Positions 43,880-53,095 of a stretch of DNA of 61,240 nucleotides are shown piece by piece; the first letter of the stretch is position 1; every line of letters starts with the position of its first letter. Location of the stretch: assembly GCA_944321125.1 (NCBI GenBank), contig CALUKD010000022.1, positions 1-61,240 of the forward strand. The letters run 5' to 3'. This DNA is from Candidatus Butyricimonas faecavium. Lineage in GTDB: Bacteria; Bacteroidota; Bacteroidia; Bacteroidales; Marinifilaceae. Position numbers and translations under genes: made by a program. Under the pieces are notes generated by a model. That model searched no databases. It worked only from the letters and a program-made list of their open reading frames with translations, and was not told the DNA's origin.

Positions 43880-45235
43880 TTATTTACCCCCTCCGACAGC
43901 ATGATACAGGTTGATGACACCTTGTATTTCATCAAACAGATTTTGTGCCTGCGCTTGTTCTGCATCCAGCAGCGACTGCTGTGCTGTCAAGACATCCAGA
44001 TAAGTGGTGGAAGAATGCCGCATCATCAATTCCGTTTTATGCACGGCTTCCTTCAGTATTGCGATCTTGCGCTTTCCGATAGCAATTTGTTCCCGTGCGG
44101 TTTGCCATTGAAAGAGCGCATCATTCGTCTCCTTTCCGGCATCCAGAAGGGATTGCCTGAATTGCAGCATGGCTTCTTCCTGACGTGCTTTCACTATTTT
44201 CAGGTTGGCGATGTTACTTCCCCTGTTGAACAAGGGTTGGGTCAACGATCCTATAGCATTCAGCAGCCATTTACCGGGATTGAGTATGACTGCTCCGCCA
44301 TTGTTAGTCCAACCGATAGAACCGGAAAGTGTGATGTTCGGATAAAAAGCACTGCGGGCAGCATTGGCGGCATAGAATGCCTGTGCGAGATTGCGTTCCG
44401 CCTGCCGCACATCGGGACGGTTAGAGAGCAATTGCAACGGTACGCCCGCGGACAGGGTGTCGGGAAACGAAGCATCTGCCAGTATACCCCGGCTGATTGG
44501 CCGTGGGGATAGCGAGAGCAATGTGGCAAGCGCATTCTCCGTTTCGTTGATACTTTTACGTATGGCGAGTACGGAAGATTCAAGTGTCATGCGATTGGCT
44601 CGGGCCTGTAACACGGCAGCATCGTTTGCCTTTCCGCCACGTTTCAAGGCTTCAAGGGTATGGATGCTTTTTTCCCAGCTTTGCAAGGTCTGCACACCGA
44701 TTTGCAACTGTTTGTCAAGCATCAGCAACATGTAGTAACTGTTGGCAATGGTCGCTATCAGTCGGGTCTGTACGGCTTGAACATAATCACGGCTGCCTTC
44801 GAGCGCAGCGTAAGCCCCCCGTTTGGCGTTGGTGATTCTGCCAAATATATCGACCTCCCAACTTGCCGATGCAGCAAGATTATATGTTTTGCCCGTCTCC
44901 CCGGAGTAACGGCTGATTCCCCCTTCGGGTGTCAGTGATAACGAAGGCAGATAGGACAACCGGGCATTCAGCAACGTGGCTTCAGCCTCTTTCACACGCA
45001 GCCGTGCCACATTCAGATCTGTATTCTGCCGTAACCCCTGCTCGATGAGCTTTTGCAGGCAGGTATCCGTAAACAGTTCCCGCCATGAAAGCGAAGCGAT
45101 GGTTGTGGTATCGGACGCATTTACTGCATTACGGAATTGCGCGTCCGCTTCAACTTCCGGACGTGAATATTCTTTGTATACGCCACACGATGTAAATAAC
45201 AGTGCGGCAATACTGAATCCTATTAATTTACTCAT
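43880..45235 (-). CDS. TolC/OprM-type outer-membrane efflux lipoprotein
   Basis: This 451-aa protein has lipobox LLFTSC (Cys17). It belongs to the NodT/OprM type: WRELFTDTCLQKLIEQGLRQNTDLNVA near residue 50, then SWEVDIFGRITNAKRGAYAA, and the repeat counterpart LSNRPDVRQAERNLAQAFYAANAARSAFYP (the long helices of the periplasmic tunnel). It forms the trimeric exit channel for the RND pump. Its start overlaps the stop of the pump gene by 4 bp, so the two are co-translated. Confidence 0.92.
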   Translation of the reverse strand: MSKLIGFSIAALLFTSCGVYKEYSRPEVEADAQFRNAVNASDTTTIASLSWRELFTDTCLQKLIEQGLRQNTDLNVARLRVKEAEATLLNARLSYLPSLSLTPEGGISRYSGETGKTYNLAASASWEVDIFGRITNAKRGAYAALEGSRDYVQAVQTRLIATIANSYYMLLMLDKQLQIGVQTLQSWEKSIHTLEALKRGGKANDAAVLQARANRMTLESSVLAIRKSINETENALATLLSLSPRPISRGILADASFPDTLSAGVPLQLLSNRPDVRQAERNLAQAFYAANAARSAFYPNITLSGSIGWTNNGGAVILNPGKWLLNAIGSLTQPLFNRGSNIANLKIVKARQEEAMLQFRQSLLDAGKETNDALFQWQTAREQIAIGKRKIAILKEAVHKTELMMRHSSTTYLDVLTAQQSLLDAEQAQAQNLFDEIQGVINLYHAVGGGK

Positions 45236-48200
45236 TTCTTTTCTTTGTTTTTTAAATCTTCTATTTCCCCCTGTATCATCCAGTCGGCATCCTTACGTGA
45301 TGCTTGGATTGGAAAGAATTTCTCTTGCAAATGCTGGAATACGATGAACAAGACAGGCACGATGAATAGTAGGGCCAATGTCCCGACAACCATTCCGCCC
45401 ACAGCTCCGGAAGCAAGCGAACGACTACCATTTGCCCCCACGCCTGTAGCGAATATCATCGGCAACATACCGAAGACCATGGTGAGTGCTGTCATCAGAA
45501 TCGGTCGCAGACGTACTTTCGCAGCACCGATGGCTGCCTGTTTAAGTGACATACCAGCTTCACGGCATTTCACGGCAAACTCGGTAATCAGGATAGCGGT
45601 CTTAGCCAGCAGTCCGATAAGCATCACCATACCTGTTTGCAGGTAAATGTTGTTTTCCAGCCCAAACAATTGCGCAAACAGAAAACTGCCCAGCAAGCCG
45701 AACGGAATGGAAAGGATAACGGCAAACGGGATAAAGAAACTTTCGTATAACGCACTCAAAATAAGAAAAACAAGGACAAAGCAAATAGAGAAAATAATGA
45801 CCGCATTATTACCAGACTTGTTTTCCTCGCGGGCGATGCCGCCGAATTCGTATCCATAGTTCACAGGCAGGATTTCAGCTGCCGTTTCATGCACAGCATT
45901 CAAGGCATCACCTGAACTATAGCCCGCAGCAGGAGTCCCGTTGATCGATATGGCATTATAAAGGTTGAAACGTGCCAAGTCTTGTGGCCCGTAGGTCTTA
46001 GTGAGTTTGACAAATTGGCTCACCGGGGTCATCTCGTCTCCTATCCGCACATAGATATGATGAAGCGATTCAGGCGTGACACGCGATTCCGGTTCTGCCT
46101 GCATCATCACCCGGTACAATTTAGAGAAACGGTTGAAGTTAGATATGTAACTGCCACCATAATAACCCGCCAAAGTCTCTAATATCTCGCTTGGAGATAT
46201 GCCTGAGTGTTCACACTTTGCCGCATCAATATCTACCCAATACTGAGGATAATTTGTCTCGAAGGCGGAATAGGCCATTTCTATCTCTGGGCGCTGGTTT
46301 AGAGCCGCTACGAATTCATCCACCGTATGTTTGAAGGTTTGCAGGTCTCCACCGGCTTTATCTTGTACATATAACTCGAAGCCACTTCCCATACCGTAAC
46401 CGGGAATCATCGGAGGTGTCATGGCAAACAATTGCGCATCCGGCACTTCCGGGGCAAAGCCATAAATCCGGTTGATTACGTCCTGTGCCGACTGTCCTTC
46501 CCCTTTCCGTTCATCCCAATGTTTGAGAGAAAGGATATACATACCCATGGAGGGGCCTGAGCCTGAAAAGGAGTAGCCTGCAAGATTGGCACTATATTCC
46601 ACCTCGTCCATCTTCCTCAGCCGTTGGTCCACTTGCGACATCACGCGAATGTTTTCCTGCATGGACGATCCGGGTTTGGTGCTCATGCTGACATATACCG
46701 CACCAGTGTCCTCATCGGGAACAAGACCAGTCTTTGTGTATCTGACCAGAAAAAACAGCAATACAATACTTGCCGCCAATGTACCCCACATAAGCCAGCG
46801 GCGACGAATAAACAGCAATACGCCACGCACGTAGCGGCGTACCATCACATCAAACACGGCATTGAACGCTTTGCGGAAACGTGCGGAGAAGTTTTCCTTC
46901 GCTTTTCCCTGTCCGTCAATATAGGGTTTCAGCATCAAGGCACAGAGCGCAGGGGCCAGTGTGAACGTATTAATGGCAGAAATGCCGACGGCCACAGCCA
47001 TCGTAATACCGAACTGTGTGTAAAAGACACCCGAAGTGCCACCCATCATCGACACAGGAATGAATACTGCCATGAAAATAAGCGTAGAAGTGAGAATCGC
47101 AGACGAAATTCCTTTCATGGCATCATTGGTGGCCATGTAGGAAGAGTAATAGCCAGCATCAAAACGGGTCTGCACCGCTTCGACAACAACGATGGCATTG
47201 TCCACCACAGTACCGATCGCCAACACCAGCGCAAACAATGTTAGCAGATTTATGGAGAAACCTGCTGCATACATAAAGGCAAATGTACCGATAATAGAGA
47301 CGAAAATGGAAATCGTGGGTATGAGCGTGGAGCGTATATCTTGCAGGAAAATATACACCACAAGCACTACCAAAAGGATAGCCATGACAAGCGTAAAAAC
47401 GACCTCTTTAATTGAAGCATACAGAAAACGGTTCGTGTCGTTCAGCGTCACGAACTCCATGCCTTTGGGCAGGTTTTTGTTTATATCTTCCAGCGTGGCA
47501 TCAATTTCATTGATAATGGACGAGGCATTGGAGCCTGCCGTTTGGTAAATTATCGCCATCGCAGCCGGATGTCCGTTCACTTGTGTAGAGAAGTTATAGG
47601 CTTCTTCTCCAAGTTCAATGTCTGCCACTTCCTTGAGCCTCAGGATTTCTCCTCCGGGCAACGAACGCACAACCAAGTTACCGAACTCTTCCGGGGTTGA
47701 AAAACGTCCCCGGTACTTCATCGTGTACTGGTATACATTGTCATGATTCTCGCCAAATGCCCCGGTTGCCGCTTCTAGATTTTGTCGGTCCAGCACAACC
47801 GTTATATCCCCGGGAACCAGCTTGTACTGGGCCATTTTGTCGGGCTTCAGCCAAATGCGCATCGAGTAGTTTGCCCCGAACTGTTGAACGTTGCCCACCC
47901 CGGAAATACGCTTTATGCGCGGTTCTACATTTATTTTCATGTAATTATTGAGAAATTTCTGGTCGTAAGAATCGTCCGGAGAATAGAGGGCAAGCGATTT
48001 CAACTCCGCATTCTGCTGCTTATTCGTGGTCACACCGATTTTTGTCACTTCGGCAGGAAGCAGGCTTAAAGCGGAAGAAACACGGTTCTGCACGTTTACG
48101 GCCGCCATATCCGCGTCTGTCCCTTGCTTGAAATAGACATATATCATCGCCTCGCCACTGTTTGACGATGAAGAGGTGATGTAATTCATGTTCTCGACAC

Positions 48201-48414
48201 CGTTGATGGCTTCCTCCAAAGGCACGACCACGGATTTCTGAACAGTCTCGGCATTAGCACCGGGATAATTGGCATAGACCTGTATTGTGGGCGGAGCTAT
48301 GTCCGGGTATTGTTCCACCGGTAACGTAAATACGGATATACCGCCAAGCAACACGATGACAACAGAAATAACAATGGAAAGAACGGGTCTGTCTATAAAA
48401 TATCTTAAATTCAT
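45232..48414 (-). CDS. RND multidrug efflux pump, HAE1/AcrB type
   Basis: This 1060-aa inner-membrane proton-driven pump carries typical segments: start NLRYFIDRPVLSIVISVVIV, FTLPVEQYPDIAPP near residue 33, and PLEEAINGVENMNYITSSS near 65. The TM4 motif is GTVVDNAIVVVEA: Asp405 is kept, but the second acidic residue of the AcrB DD pair is Asn406. The TM10 lysine is present in GLLAKTAILITEF. The adaptor gene is 13 bp upstream and the channel gene overlaps downstream. Substrates are probably hydrophobic drugs, bile salts or detergents. The missing aspartate may alter proton coupling. Confidence 0.93.
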   Translation of the reverse strand: MNLRYFIDRPVLSIVISVVIVLLGGISVFTLPVEQYPDIAPPTIQVYANYPGANAETVQKSVVVPLEEAINGVENMNYITSSSSNSGEAMIYVYFKQGTDADMAAVNVQNRVSSALSLLPAEVTKIGVTTNKQQNAELKSLALYSPDDSYDQKFLNNYMKINVEPRIKRISGVGNVQQFGANYSMRIWLKPDKMAQYKLVPGDITVVLDRQNLEAATGAFGENHDNVYQYTMKYRGRFSTPEEFGNLVVRSLPGGEILRLKEVADIELGEEAYNFSTQVNGHPAAMAIIYQTAGSNASSIINEIDATLEDINKNLPKGMEFVTLNDTNRFLYASIKEVVFTLVMAILLVVLVVYIFLQDIRSTLIPTISIFVSIIGTFAFMYAAGFSINLLTLFALVLAIGTVVDNAIVVVEAVQTRFDAGYYSSYMATNDAMKGISSAILTSTLIFMAVFIPVSMMGGTSGVFYTQFGITMAVAVGISAINTFTLAPALCALMLKPYIDGQGKAKENFSARFRKAFNAVFDVMVRRYVRGVLLFIRRRWLMWGTLAASIVLLFFLVRYTKTGLVPDEDTGAVYVSMSTKPGSSMQENIRVMSQVDQRLRKMDEVEYSANLAGYSFSGSGPSMGMYILSLKHWDERKGEGQSAQDVINRIYGFAPEVPDAQLFAMTPPMIPGYGMGSGFELYVQDKAGGDLQTFKHTVDEFVAALNQRPEIEMAYSAFETNYPQYWVDIDAAKCEHSGISPSEILETLAGYYGGSYISNFNRFSKLYRVMMQAEPESRVTPESLHHIYVRIGDEMTPVSQFVKLTKTYGPQDLARFNLYNAISINGTPAAGYSSGDALNAVHETAAEILPVNYGYEFGGIAREENKSGNNAVIIFSICFVLVFLILSALYESFFIPFAVILSIPFGLLGSFLFAQLFGLENNIYLQTGMVMLIGLLAKTAILITEFAVKCREAGMSLKQAAIGAAKVRLRPILMTALTMVFGMLPMIFATGVGANGSRSLASGAVGGMVVGTLALLFIVPVLFIVFQHLQEKFFPIQASRKDADWMIQGEIEDLKNKEKK

Positions 48415-48427
48415 ATTTTCTATGCTT

Positions 48428-49552
48428 TTATTTATCTTCCTCTTTTACAGTTATGCTCATCCCGTCTTGCAACAAACCTACGCCTTCACTTACGATTTTG
48501 TCCCCGGCTTTCAATCCGGACAGTACAATATACTGCTTCCCGTCATTAAGTTTATTCACCGATATGGGAACGGATGTTACGGTGTTATCTTCATTCAGCT
48601 TGTATACCAATATTCTGTCTTGTAGCTCCACCGTGGCGGTCTGCGGAATAGCAATGGTATTTACTTGCGGGTAAGAGATGACCACATTTCCTATACCGCC
48701 ACTCAATAACTGGCGTTTTGTGTTTGGAAACACGCTGCGTATCGACACCGTACCCGTTTGCCGATTGATAACGCCGCTGATAGATTCAATGTGTCCCGGT
48801 TCATCATACAAAGAATCGTCGTTCAGCCTCAATCTCACAGGGGGAATATTTGCGACTATGCTATCTAGTGAGCCATATTTATTCATCAACACGCGTAGCT
48901 GGTTTTCCGTCATGGAGAAATAAACGTACATTTGCTTGTTGTCAGAAATGGTTGTCAGTGGCTGACTCATATTTCCACCTACCAACGCACCTTTGCGATA
49001 AGGCAATGTCCCCACAATACCGTCTGACGGGCTTCGCACTTCCGTGTAAGAAAGACTATTCTTTGCATTGAGTTCCTGCGCTTTGGCCTGTTCCACGTTT
49101 GCTTCGGCTACGGCGAGCGCATTTTCCGCTAGTAAATAATCATAATCTGAAATGACCGCCTCTGCCAATAATACCTTTTTGCTCTCGCAGTCCAAACGGG
49201 CTGTCTCCATTTGGGCTTGGGCGGAATGTACGTTGGCTGTTGCCGTGCGGAGAGCTGCCAAATAAGGAACTTGGTCAATGACAAACAGTAGCTGCCCTTC
49301 TTTTACGTTTTGTCCCTCTTTCACGCATACATTGGAGATTGTTCCAGCCACTTGCGGATAAATCTCTATATCCTGACGGCCTTGTATGGAAGCGGAATAA
49401 GATTCGGCAACATTCACATTGTCATATTTAACGGTCAGGACAGGATATGTCTGAGGTTCTCCCTGAGAGTCAGATGTATCCCGACATGATGCAAGCATAC
49501 ATATGCTTAGAAGCGCAATGCTTCCTAAAATCGGATGTTTTATACGTTTCAT
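48428..49552 (-). CDS. RND efflux periplasmic adaptor (MFP/HlyD family) lipoprotein
   Basis: This protein has 374 aa and lipobox MLASC (Cys23). The order is that of AcrA: beta-barrel/lipoyl half YPQVAGTISNVCVKEGQNVKEGQLLFVID near residue 65, alpha-helical hairpin (about 95-165, rich in Ala, Glu and Gln), second lipoyl half YTEVRSPSDGIVGTLPYRKGALVG, then membrane-proximal domain ending DGMSITVKEEDK. It links the pump to the outer-membrane channel. It is the first gene of the operon, and a -7 box lies 29 bp upstream, facing the divergent AraC gene. Confidence 0.93.
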   Translation of the reverse strand: MKRIKHPILGSIALLSICMLASCRDTSDSQGEPQTYPVLTVKYDNVNVAESYSASIQGRQDIEIYPQVAGTISNVCVKEGQNVKEGQLLFVIDQVPYLAALRTATANVHSAQAQMETARLDCESKKVLLAEAVISDYDYLLAENALAVAEANVEQAKAQELNAKNSLSYTEVRSPSDGIVGTLPYRKGALVGGNMSQPLTTISDNKQMYVYFSMTENQLRVLMNKYGSLDSIVANIPPVRLRLNDDSLYDEPGHIESISGVINRQTGTVSIRSVFPNTKRQLLSGGIGNVVISYPQVNTIAIPQTATVELQDRILVYKLNEDNTVTSVPISVNKLNDGKQYIVLSGLKAGDKIVSEGVGLLQDGMSITVKEEDK

Positions 49553-49580
49553 ACGTTTCTGATATTTTTTATTCGGGGTG

Positions 49581-49588
49581 CAAAGTTA
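49581..49588 (-). promoter_or_regulatory. Bacteroidetes -7 box for the efflux operon
   Basis: Minus-strand TAACTTTG matches TAnnTTTG, 29 bp before the adaptor ATG. Confidence 0.5.
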
Positions 49589-49614
49589 ACTGGCAATACA
49601 ATCTGTTACGGTAG

Positions 49615-49624
49615 ACAAATTTGT
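49615..49624. promoter_or_regulatory. Palindrome between the efflux operon and its AraC gene
   Basis: ACAAATTTGT is a perfect 10-bp palindrome lying between the two divergent -7 boxes, a suitable operator position. Short enough that chance is possible. Confidence 0.3.
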
Positions 49625-49676
49625 ACAATAACATCACTTTTGGAAACACAAGCAAAATAAATCGGGGCTTTTGTTG

Positions 49677-49684
49677 TATTTTCG
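49677..49684 (+). promoter_or_regulatory. Candidate -7 box for the AraC-type regulator
   Basis: TATTTTCG differs from TAnnTTTG at one base. Its position supports the ATG at 49702 over 49693. Confidence 0.4.
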
Positions 49685-49701
49685 CAGTAAAAATGGGAAC
49701 T

Positions 49702-50541
49702 ATGAAACCAAATGACGAAACGGAATATCGGGTAAGACGTCTGGATTTGTCGCAGTTGAAGGGATTGGCTTTACGCACAGCCGGGTGTACCCTGCTATTC
49801 TGCGAAAAAGGCCATGCGGTAGTTTCCGCTAATTTTGAGCGGCAAATCATTCGCAAAGGTTGTGTCGCTATAGTCTTTACGGATACTTATTTTTCCATAG
49901 AAAGGGCTAGCAGGCAAAGTTCTGTCCTGTATTTGGATCTATCCTCTACATTGCTTGATGATACCACTTTCTCCCTTTCGATTCCATTTTGGGAATTTAT
50001 CGGAGATAATCCTATACTTACTCCCAATGAGCGACAACAAAATCTGTTAGCTATATGGATGAAGCAAATGGCATGGATTATGTCTGTCAGTTCAAAGAAA
50101 CATGCCCGTCTAATGTTACGAAACCATCTGTGTAATCTTTTTGTCGGGATGGAGTCAGAGTTACTGACAAATCTGCAAAAAAGGAAAATCAAGCCGGCAA
50201 AAACGGCACGCACATTTCTGAATAGTTTTTTCCAACTTGTACTGGCTAATTGCCATGAGCAGCATAATGTCCGTTTCTATGCCGATGCTCTTTGCATCAC
50301 CTCTCATTATTTGTCGAAAATTACACAGAAGGAATTGAGCCTGTCGCCGAAAGAATTCATCGATAAGCAAATTGTTATGGAAATCAAGCAATTGCTACTG
50401 ACAACTGAAATGTCGGTAAAAGAAATAGCAACCCGTTTTCATTTTGATTCCATTTCCTATTTGGGAAGATATTTTCGCAGACATACGGGAATGACACCTT
50501 CTGAATTTAGAACTAATTATGAACTTGGAAAGATTATATGA
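49702..50541 (+). CDS. AraC-family transcriptional regulator of the efflux operon
   Basis: This regulator is about 279 aa from MKPNDETEYR at 49702; the frame back to 49621 begins with TTG and covers the promoter. The N-terminal part (about 1-165) is a cupin-like sensory region (CTLLFCEKGHAVVSANFE). The C-terminal AraC domain has two helix-turn-helix motifs: YADALCITSHYLSKI and MSVKEIATRFHFDSISYLGR, ending RRHTGMTPSEFR. Divergent placement next to the adaptor gene makes it the likely local activator or repressor of efflux. The inducer is unknown. Confidence 0.88.
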   Translation: MKPNDETEYRVRRLDLSQLKGLALRTAGCTLLFCEKGHAVVSANFERQIIRKGCVAIVFTDTYFSIERASRQSSVLYLDLSSTLLDDTTFSLSIPFWEFIGDNPILTPNERQQNLLAIWMKQMAWIMSVSSKKHARLMLRNHLCNLFVGMESELLTNLQKRKIKPAKTARTFLNSFFQLVLANCHEQHNVRFYADALCITSHYLSKITQKELSLSPKEFIDKQIVMEIKQLLLTTEMSVKEIATRFHFDSISYLGRYFRRHTGMTPSEFRTNYELGKII

Positions 50542-50713
50542 ATAACACAATCTTTCGTCTTTCTTAATTCTTGTCTCGGTTGATGTCTTCAAACAGCATC
50601 AGGCGAACATACAAACAGTGATGTTACGAATTTTATTTCACTTCATTTTATTAATCCAATAATTTCAATGCCACACTTTCTCCTTGTTCAATAGCAGGTT
50701 TATTTCAAAGCAT

Positions 50714-51598
50714 TTATTCCCGCCACAATCGATAGTAAACTCCTAAAGGCAGTGACTTTTCGTAAGAATCGGTAAAATACAACTCCCCAAATTGTTCTCC
50801 GGAACAATTTCCCACTAGCTGACGCACAATACCACGAGCTAGCAAAGCCGATAATCCCATGGAATACAGATTCAGCACAAGAAAACTATTGGTGGATTCC
50901 AACAATTGCCCGCATAAAGTGATTAATTCATTTATATTTTCTTCCAACACCCATTTTTCACCATTCGCCCCACGTCCATAAGCCGGAGGATCCAAAATAA
51001 TCCCATTGTATTTTTTTCCCCGACGCACTTCTCTCTGTACAAATTTTAAAGCATCCTCCACGATCCAACGTACCCCATCCAAACCGGAAGCCTCCATATT
51101 CTCCCGTGCCCAAGAAACGACAGGTTTCACCGAATCCACATGGGTTACATCCGCTCCCGCACTCTTCGCTGCAAGAGTAGCACCTCCCGTGTAAGCAAAT
51201 AAATTCAACACTTTCGCTCCCGTACCGATTCGTTTTACCTGATCCGATATAAAATTCCAGTTCTCGGCCTGTTCCGGGAATACACCAACGTGCTTGAAAG
51301 AGGTCAATCCCAATCGCATCCGGATATTCATATCTCCATACCGGTAATTCACGAACCATTGCTGCGACATTTTAGGCTTACAGATCCACTCTCCCCGATC
51401 CTCGCTTTTCTTATCCTTTTTGAAATAAGCATCTGCCCGTTGCTGCCATTCTGCATCGGAAAGAGATTTATTCCAAATCGCCTGCGGCTCCGGTCGAGCA
51501 ATCACGTAACGTCCGAAGCGCTCCAATTTTTCATACGCTCCACTATCTATCAACTCGTAATCCGTCCAGCATGACGGACTTAGTAATTTTATATTCAT
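50714..51598 (-). CDS. Class I SAM-dependent methyltransferase, RlmI/RlmK-like
   Basis: This 294-aa protein has the Rossmann methyltransferase fold in its C-terminal two-thirds. Motif I is VLNLFAYTGGATLAA near residue 132, the acidic motif is THVDSVKP, and the catalytic-type motif is ILDPPAYGRG near 202. The DPPAYG pattern is that of 23S rRNA m5C/m7G methyltransferases of the RlmI/RlmKL group. The N-terminal part (about 1-110) would bind the substrate; the PUA domain of RlmI is not evident. It is the last gene after tsaC-tsaB in the same direction, so translation-related RNA modification fits. Exact target unknown. Confidence 0.8.
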   Translation of the reverse strand: MNIKLLSPSCWTDYELIDSGAYEKLERFGRYVIARPEPQAIWNKSLSDAEWQQRADAYFKKDKKSEDRGEWICKPKMSQQWFVNYRYGDMNIRMRLGLTSFKHVGVFPEQAENWNFISDQVKRIGTGAKVLNLFAYTGGATLAAKSAGADVTHVDSVKPVVSWARENMEASGLDGVRWIVEDALKFVQREVRRGKKYNGIILDPPAYGRGANGEKWVLEENINELITLCGQLLESTNSFLVLNLYSMGLSALLARGIVRQLVGNCSGEQFGELYFTDSYEKSLPLGVYYRLWRE

Positions 51599-51630
51599 CT
51601 ATATTCCTCTATTATTCGATATAATAAATT

Positions 51631-52317
51631 TCACAAAACTTTTTTCTTTGGCACGGTTGCCACAAAGTCTTTCAGATAAAACGGTTCGAAGTAAGCTACA
51701 TCTTCAAATTTCTTTTCAACAAACTTATGTTCGGCAAGCATCACCATATTCGCCGCAGAAGTTGCTGCTCCGTGAACAAATACTGCATTTGGATGTTTCA
51801 AAACTCCTTGTACCTTATCGCTCCCATTACCAAAGAATAAAACCTTCCGGGTGGATAATAAATCGGAAAAAGAATTTTCTTCAATCACTTCGGCGTGAAT
51901 ATCACGCACGACATTTCCTTCTTGATCATATATCGCCGTGTAAACTTCCATGCGTCGAGCATCAATCATCGGACAGTAGTACGCCTCTTCGCATTCCCGT
52001 CGGGCTACAGCATTTGCCAACGCTTCCAAAGTACTCACGGCAATCAAAGGTTTTCCGGCACCAAAACATATTCCTTTTGCCAAAGACACTCCAATACGTA
52101 ATCCAGTATACGAACCTGGGCCCATACTTACGGCAACGGCATCCAAGTCTCCGGATGTCATATTATTTTCCTTCAACAACTCATCCACATACACACCCAA
52201 TAAAACGGAATGATTAAACCCCTCGTCATTCTCTTTTAAAGCAATCACATACCCGTCTCGGGCTATAGCTACGGAACAAACATCCGTAGAAGTATCTATA
52301 TTTAAAATCAGCGCCAT
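51631..52317 (-). CDS. tsaB: tRNA threonylcarbamoyladenosine biosynthesis protein TsaB
   Basis: This protein is 228 aa from MALILNIDTSTDVC at 52317; the frame back to 52335 adds six residues. ASKHA-fold signatures LNIDTSTD and AVSMGPGSYTGLRIGVSLAKG are clear. TsaB is the non-catalytic partner that activates TsaD in making t6A at position 37 of ANN-decoding tRNAs. The tsaC gene, for the preceding step, is directly upstream, 23 bp away, which supports the assignment. Confidence 0.94.
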   Translation of the reverse strand: MALILNIDTSTDVCSVAIARDGYVIALKENDEGFNHSVLLGVYVDELLKENNMTSGDLDAVAVSMGPGSYTGLRIGVSLAKGICFGAGKPLIAVSTLEALANAVARRECEEAYYCPMIDARRMEVYTAIYDQEGNVVRDIHAEVIEENSFSDLLSTRKVLFFGNGSDKVQGVLKHPNAVFVHGAATSAANMVMLAEHKFVEKKFEDVAYFEPFYLKDFVATVPKKKVL

Positions 52318-52340
52318 AATACAATTGAATATCAAAATAC

Positions 52341-52916
52341 TTACTTCCTAATGATTTGAATCTCTCCACCGACACCCAATTTAATAATGCTTGACGGGGC
52401 GGGATTCGAAGTTTCTTCCTGCCGGAAATCTACCACGTAATCAACGGCTGACTTCACGGCATCGCTAATCTCCGCAAAACACTTGGGAGAAGATTCTCCG
52501 CTAATATTGGCTGACGTTGAAACAATAGGTTTACGGAAACGATAAAGCAAAGCCTTCGTAAAGGCCTCCGAGGTAATCCGAATACCGATAGTCCGATCTT
52601 GAGCTATCAGATTCTTTGCCAAATTCTTTGCATTCGGGTAAATGATCGTCATAGGTTTATCACTCACTTCTAATAATTCGTAAGCCACATCCGGAACCTC
52701 CACATAGGAAGCAAGCTTACCCACGTCATCCAGCAGTACCAACATAGCCTTACTGTCCTCCCGGCGTTTCAGCTCGTACACCTGTTTTACGGCGGCTTCA
52801 TTCGTGGCGTCACACCCGATGCCCCATATTGTGTCCGTGGGATAAAGAATTATCCCCCCGTTTTTAAGAACCTCGCAAGCCTTGCGAACTTCTTCTTTTA
52901 GCTTTTCATCATTCAT
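52341..52916 (-). CDS. tsaC: Threonylcarbamoyl-AMP synthase (Sua5/YciO/YrdC family)
   Basis: This 191-aa protein catalyses the first step of t6A formation, making threonylcarbamoyl-AMP from threonine, bicarbonate and ATP. Motifs: GGIILYPTDTIWGIGCDATN at 19-38, KRREDSKAML and STSANISGE. The length is that of the short TsaC form without the Sua5 domain. tsaB follows. A minus-strand box TACTTTCG (52939-52946) lies 23 bp upstream. Confidence 0.94.
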   Translation of the reverse strand: MNDEKLKEEVRKACEVLKNGGIILYPTDTIWGIGCDATNEAAVKQVYELKRREDSKAMLVLLDDVGKLASYVEVPDVAYELLEVSDKPMTIIYPNAKNLAKNLIAQDRTIGIRITSEAFTKALLYRFRKPIVSTSANISGESSPKCFAEISDAVKSAVDYVVDFRQEETSNPAPSSIIKLGVGGEIQIIRK

Positions 52917-52938
52917 TATAAGTCATCTATAGTGGGGA

Positions 52939-52946
52939 CGAAAGTA
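52939..52946 (-). promoter_or_regulatory. Candidate -7 box for tsaC-tsaB
   Basis: Minus-strand TACTTTCG, one mismatch from TAnnTTTG, 23 bp before the tsaC ATG. Confidence 0.35.
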
Positions 52947-53047
52947 CAAAGTTTACGGCAGGATGTCAATTTTTAAAGTATCTATTTTCATTCTTCAAAA
53001 CTTTTATTCAAAATATCAAAATTATACCCATATAGTTATAATTTCAT

Positions 53048-53055
53048 TATATTTG
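53048..53055 (+). promoter_or_regulatory. Bacteroidetes -7 box for the membrane AraC-type gene
   Basis: TATATTTG matches TAnnTTTG, 40 bp before the ATG at 53096. Confidence 0.45.
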
Positions 53056-53095
53056 TCCCGTAAAATAAAAGGACGGCGTTTCAAATTTTAGAAAT

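Noticed and set aside
43880-50541. Integrative element carrying the efflux genes
   Set aside because: There is no integrase, transposase, relaxase or flanking repeat; only a possible past acquisition can be suggested.
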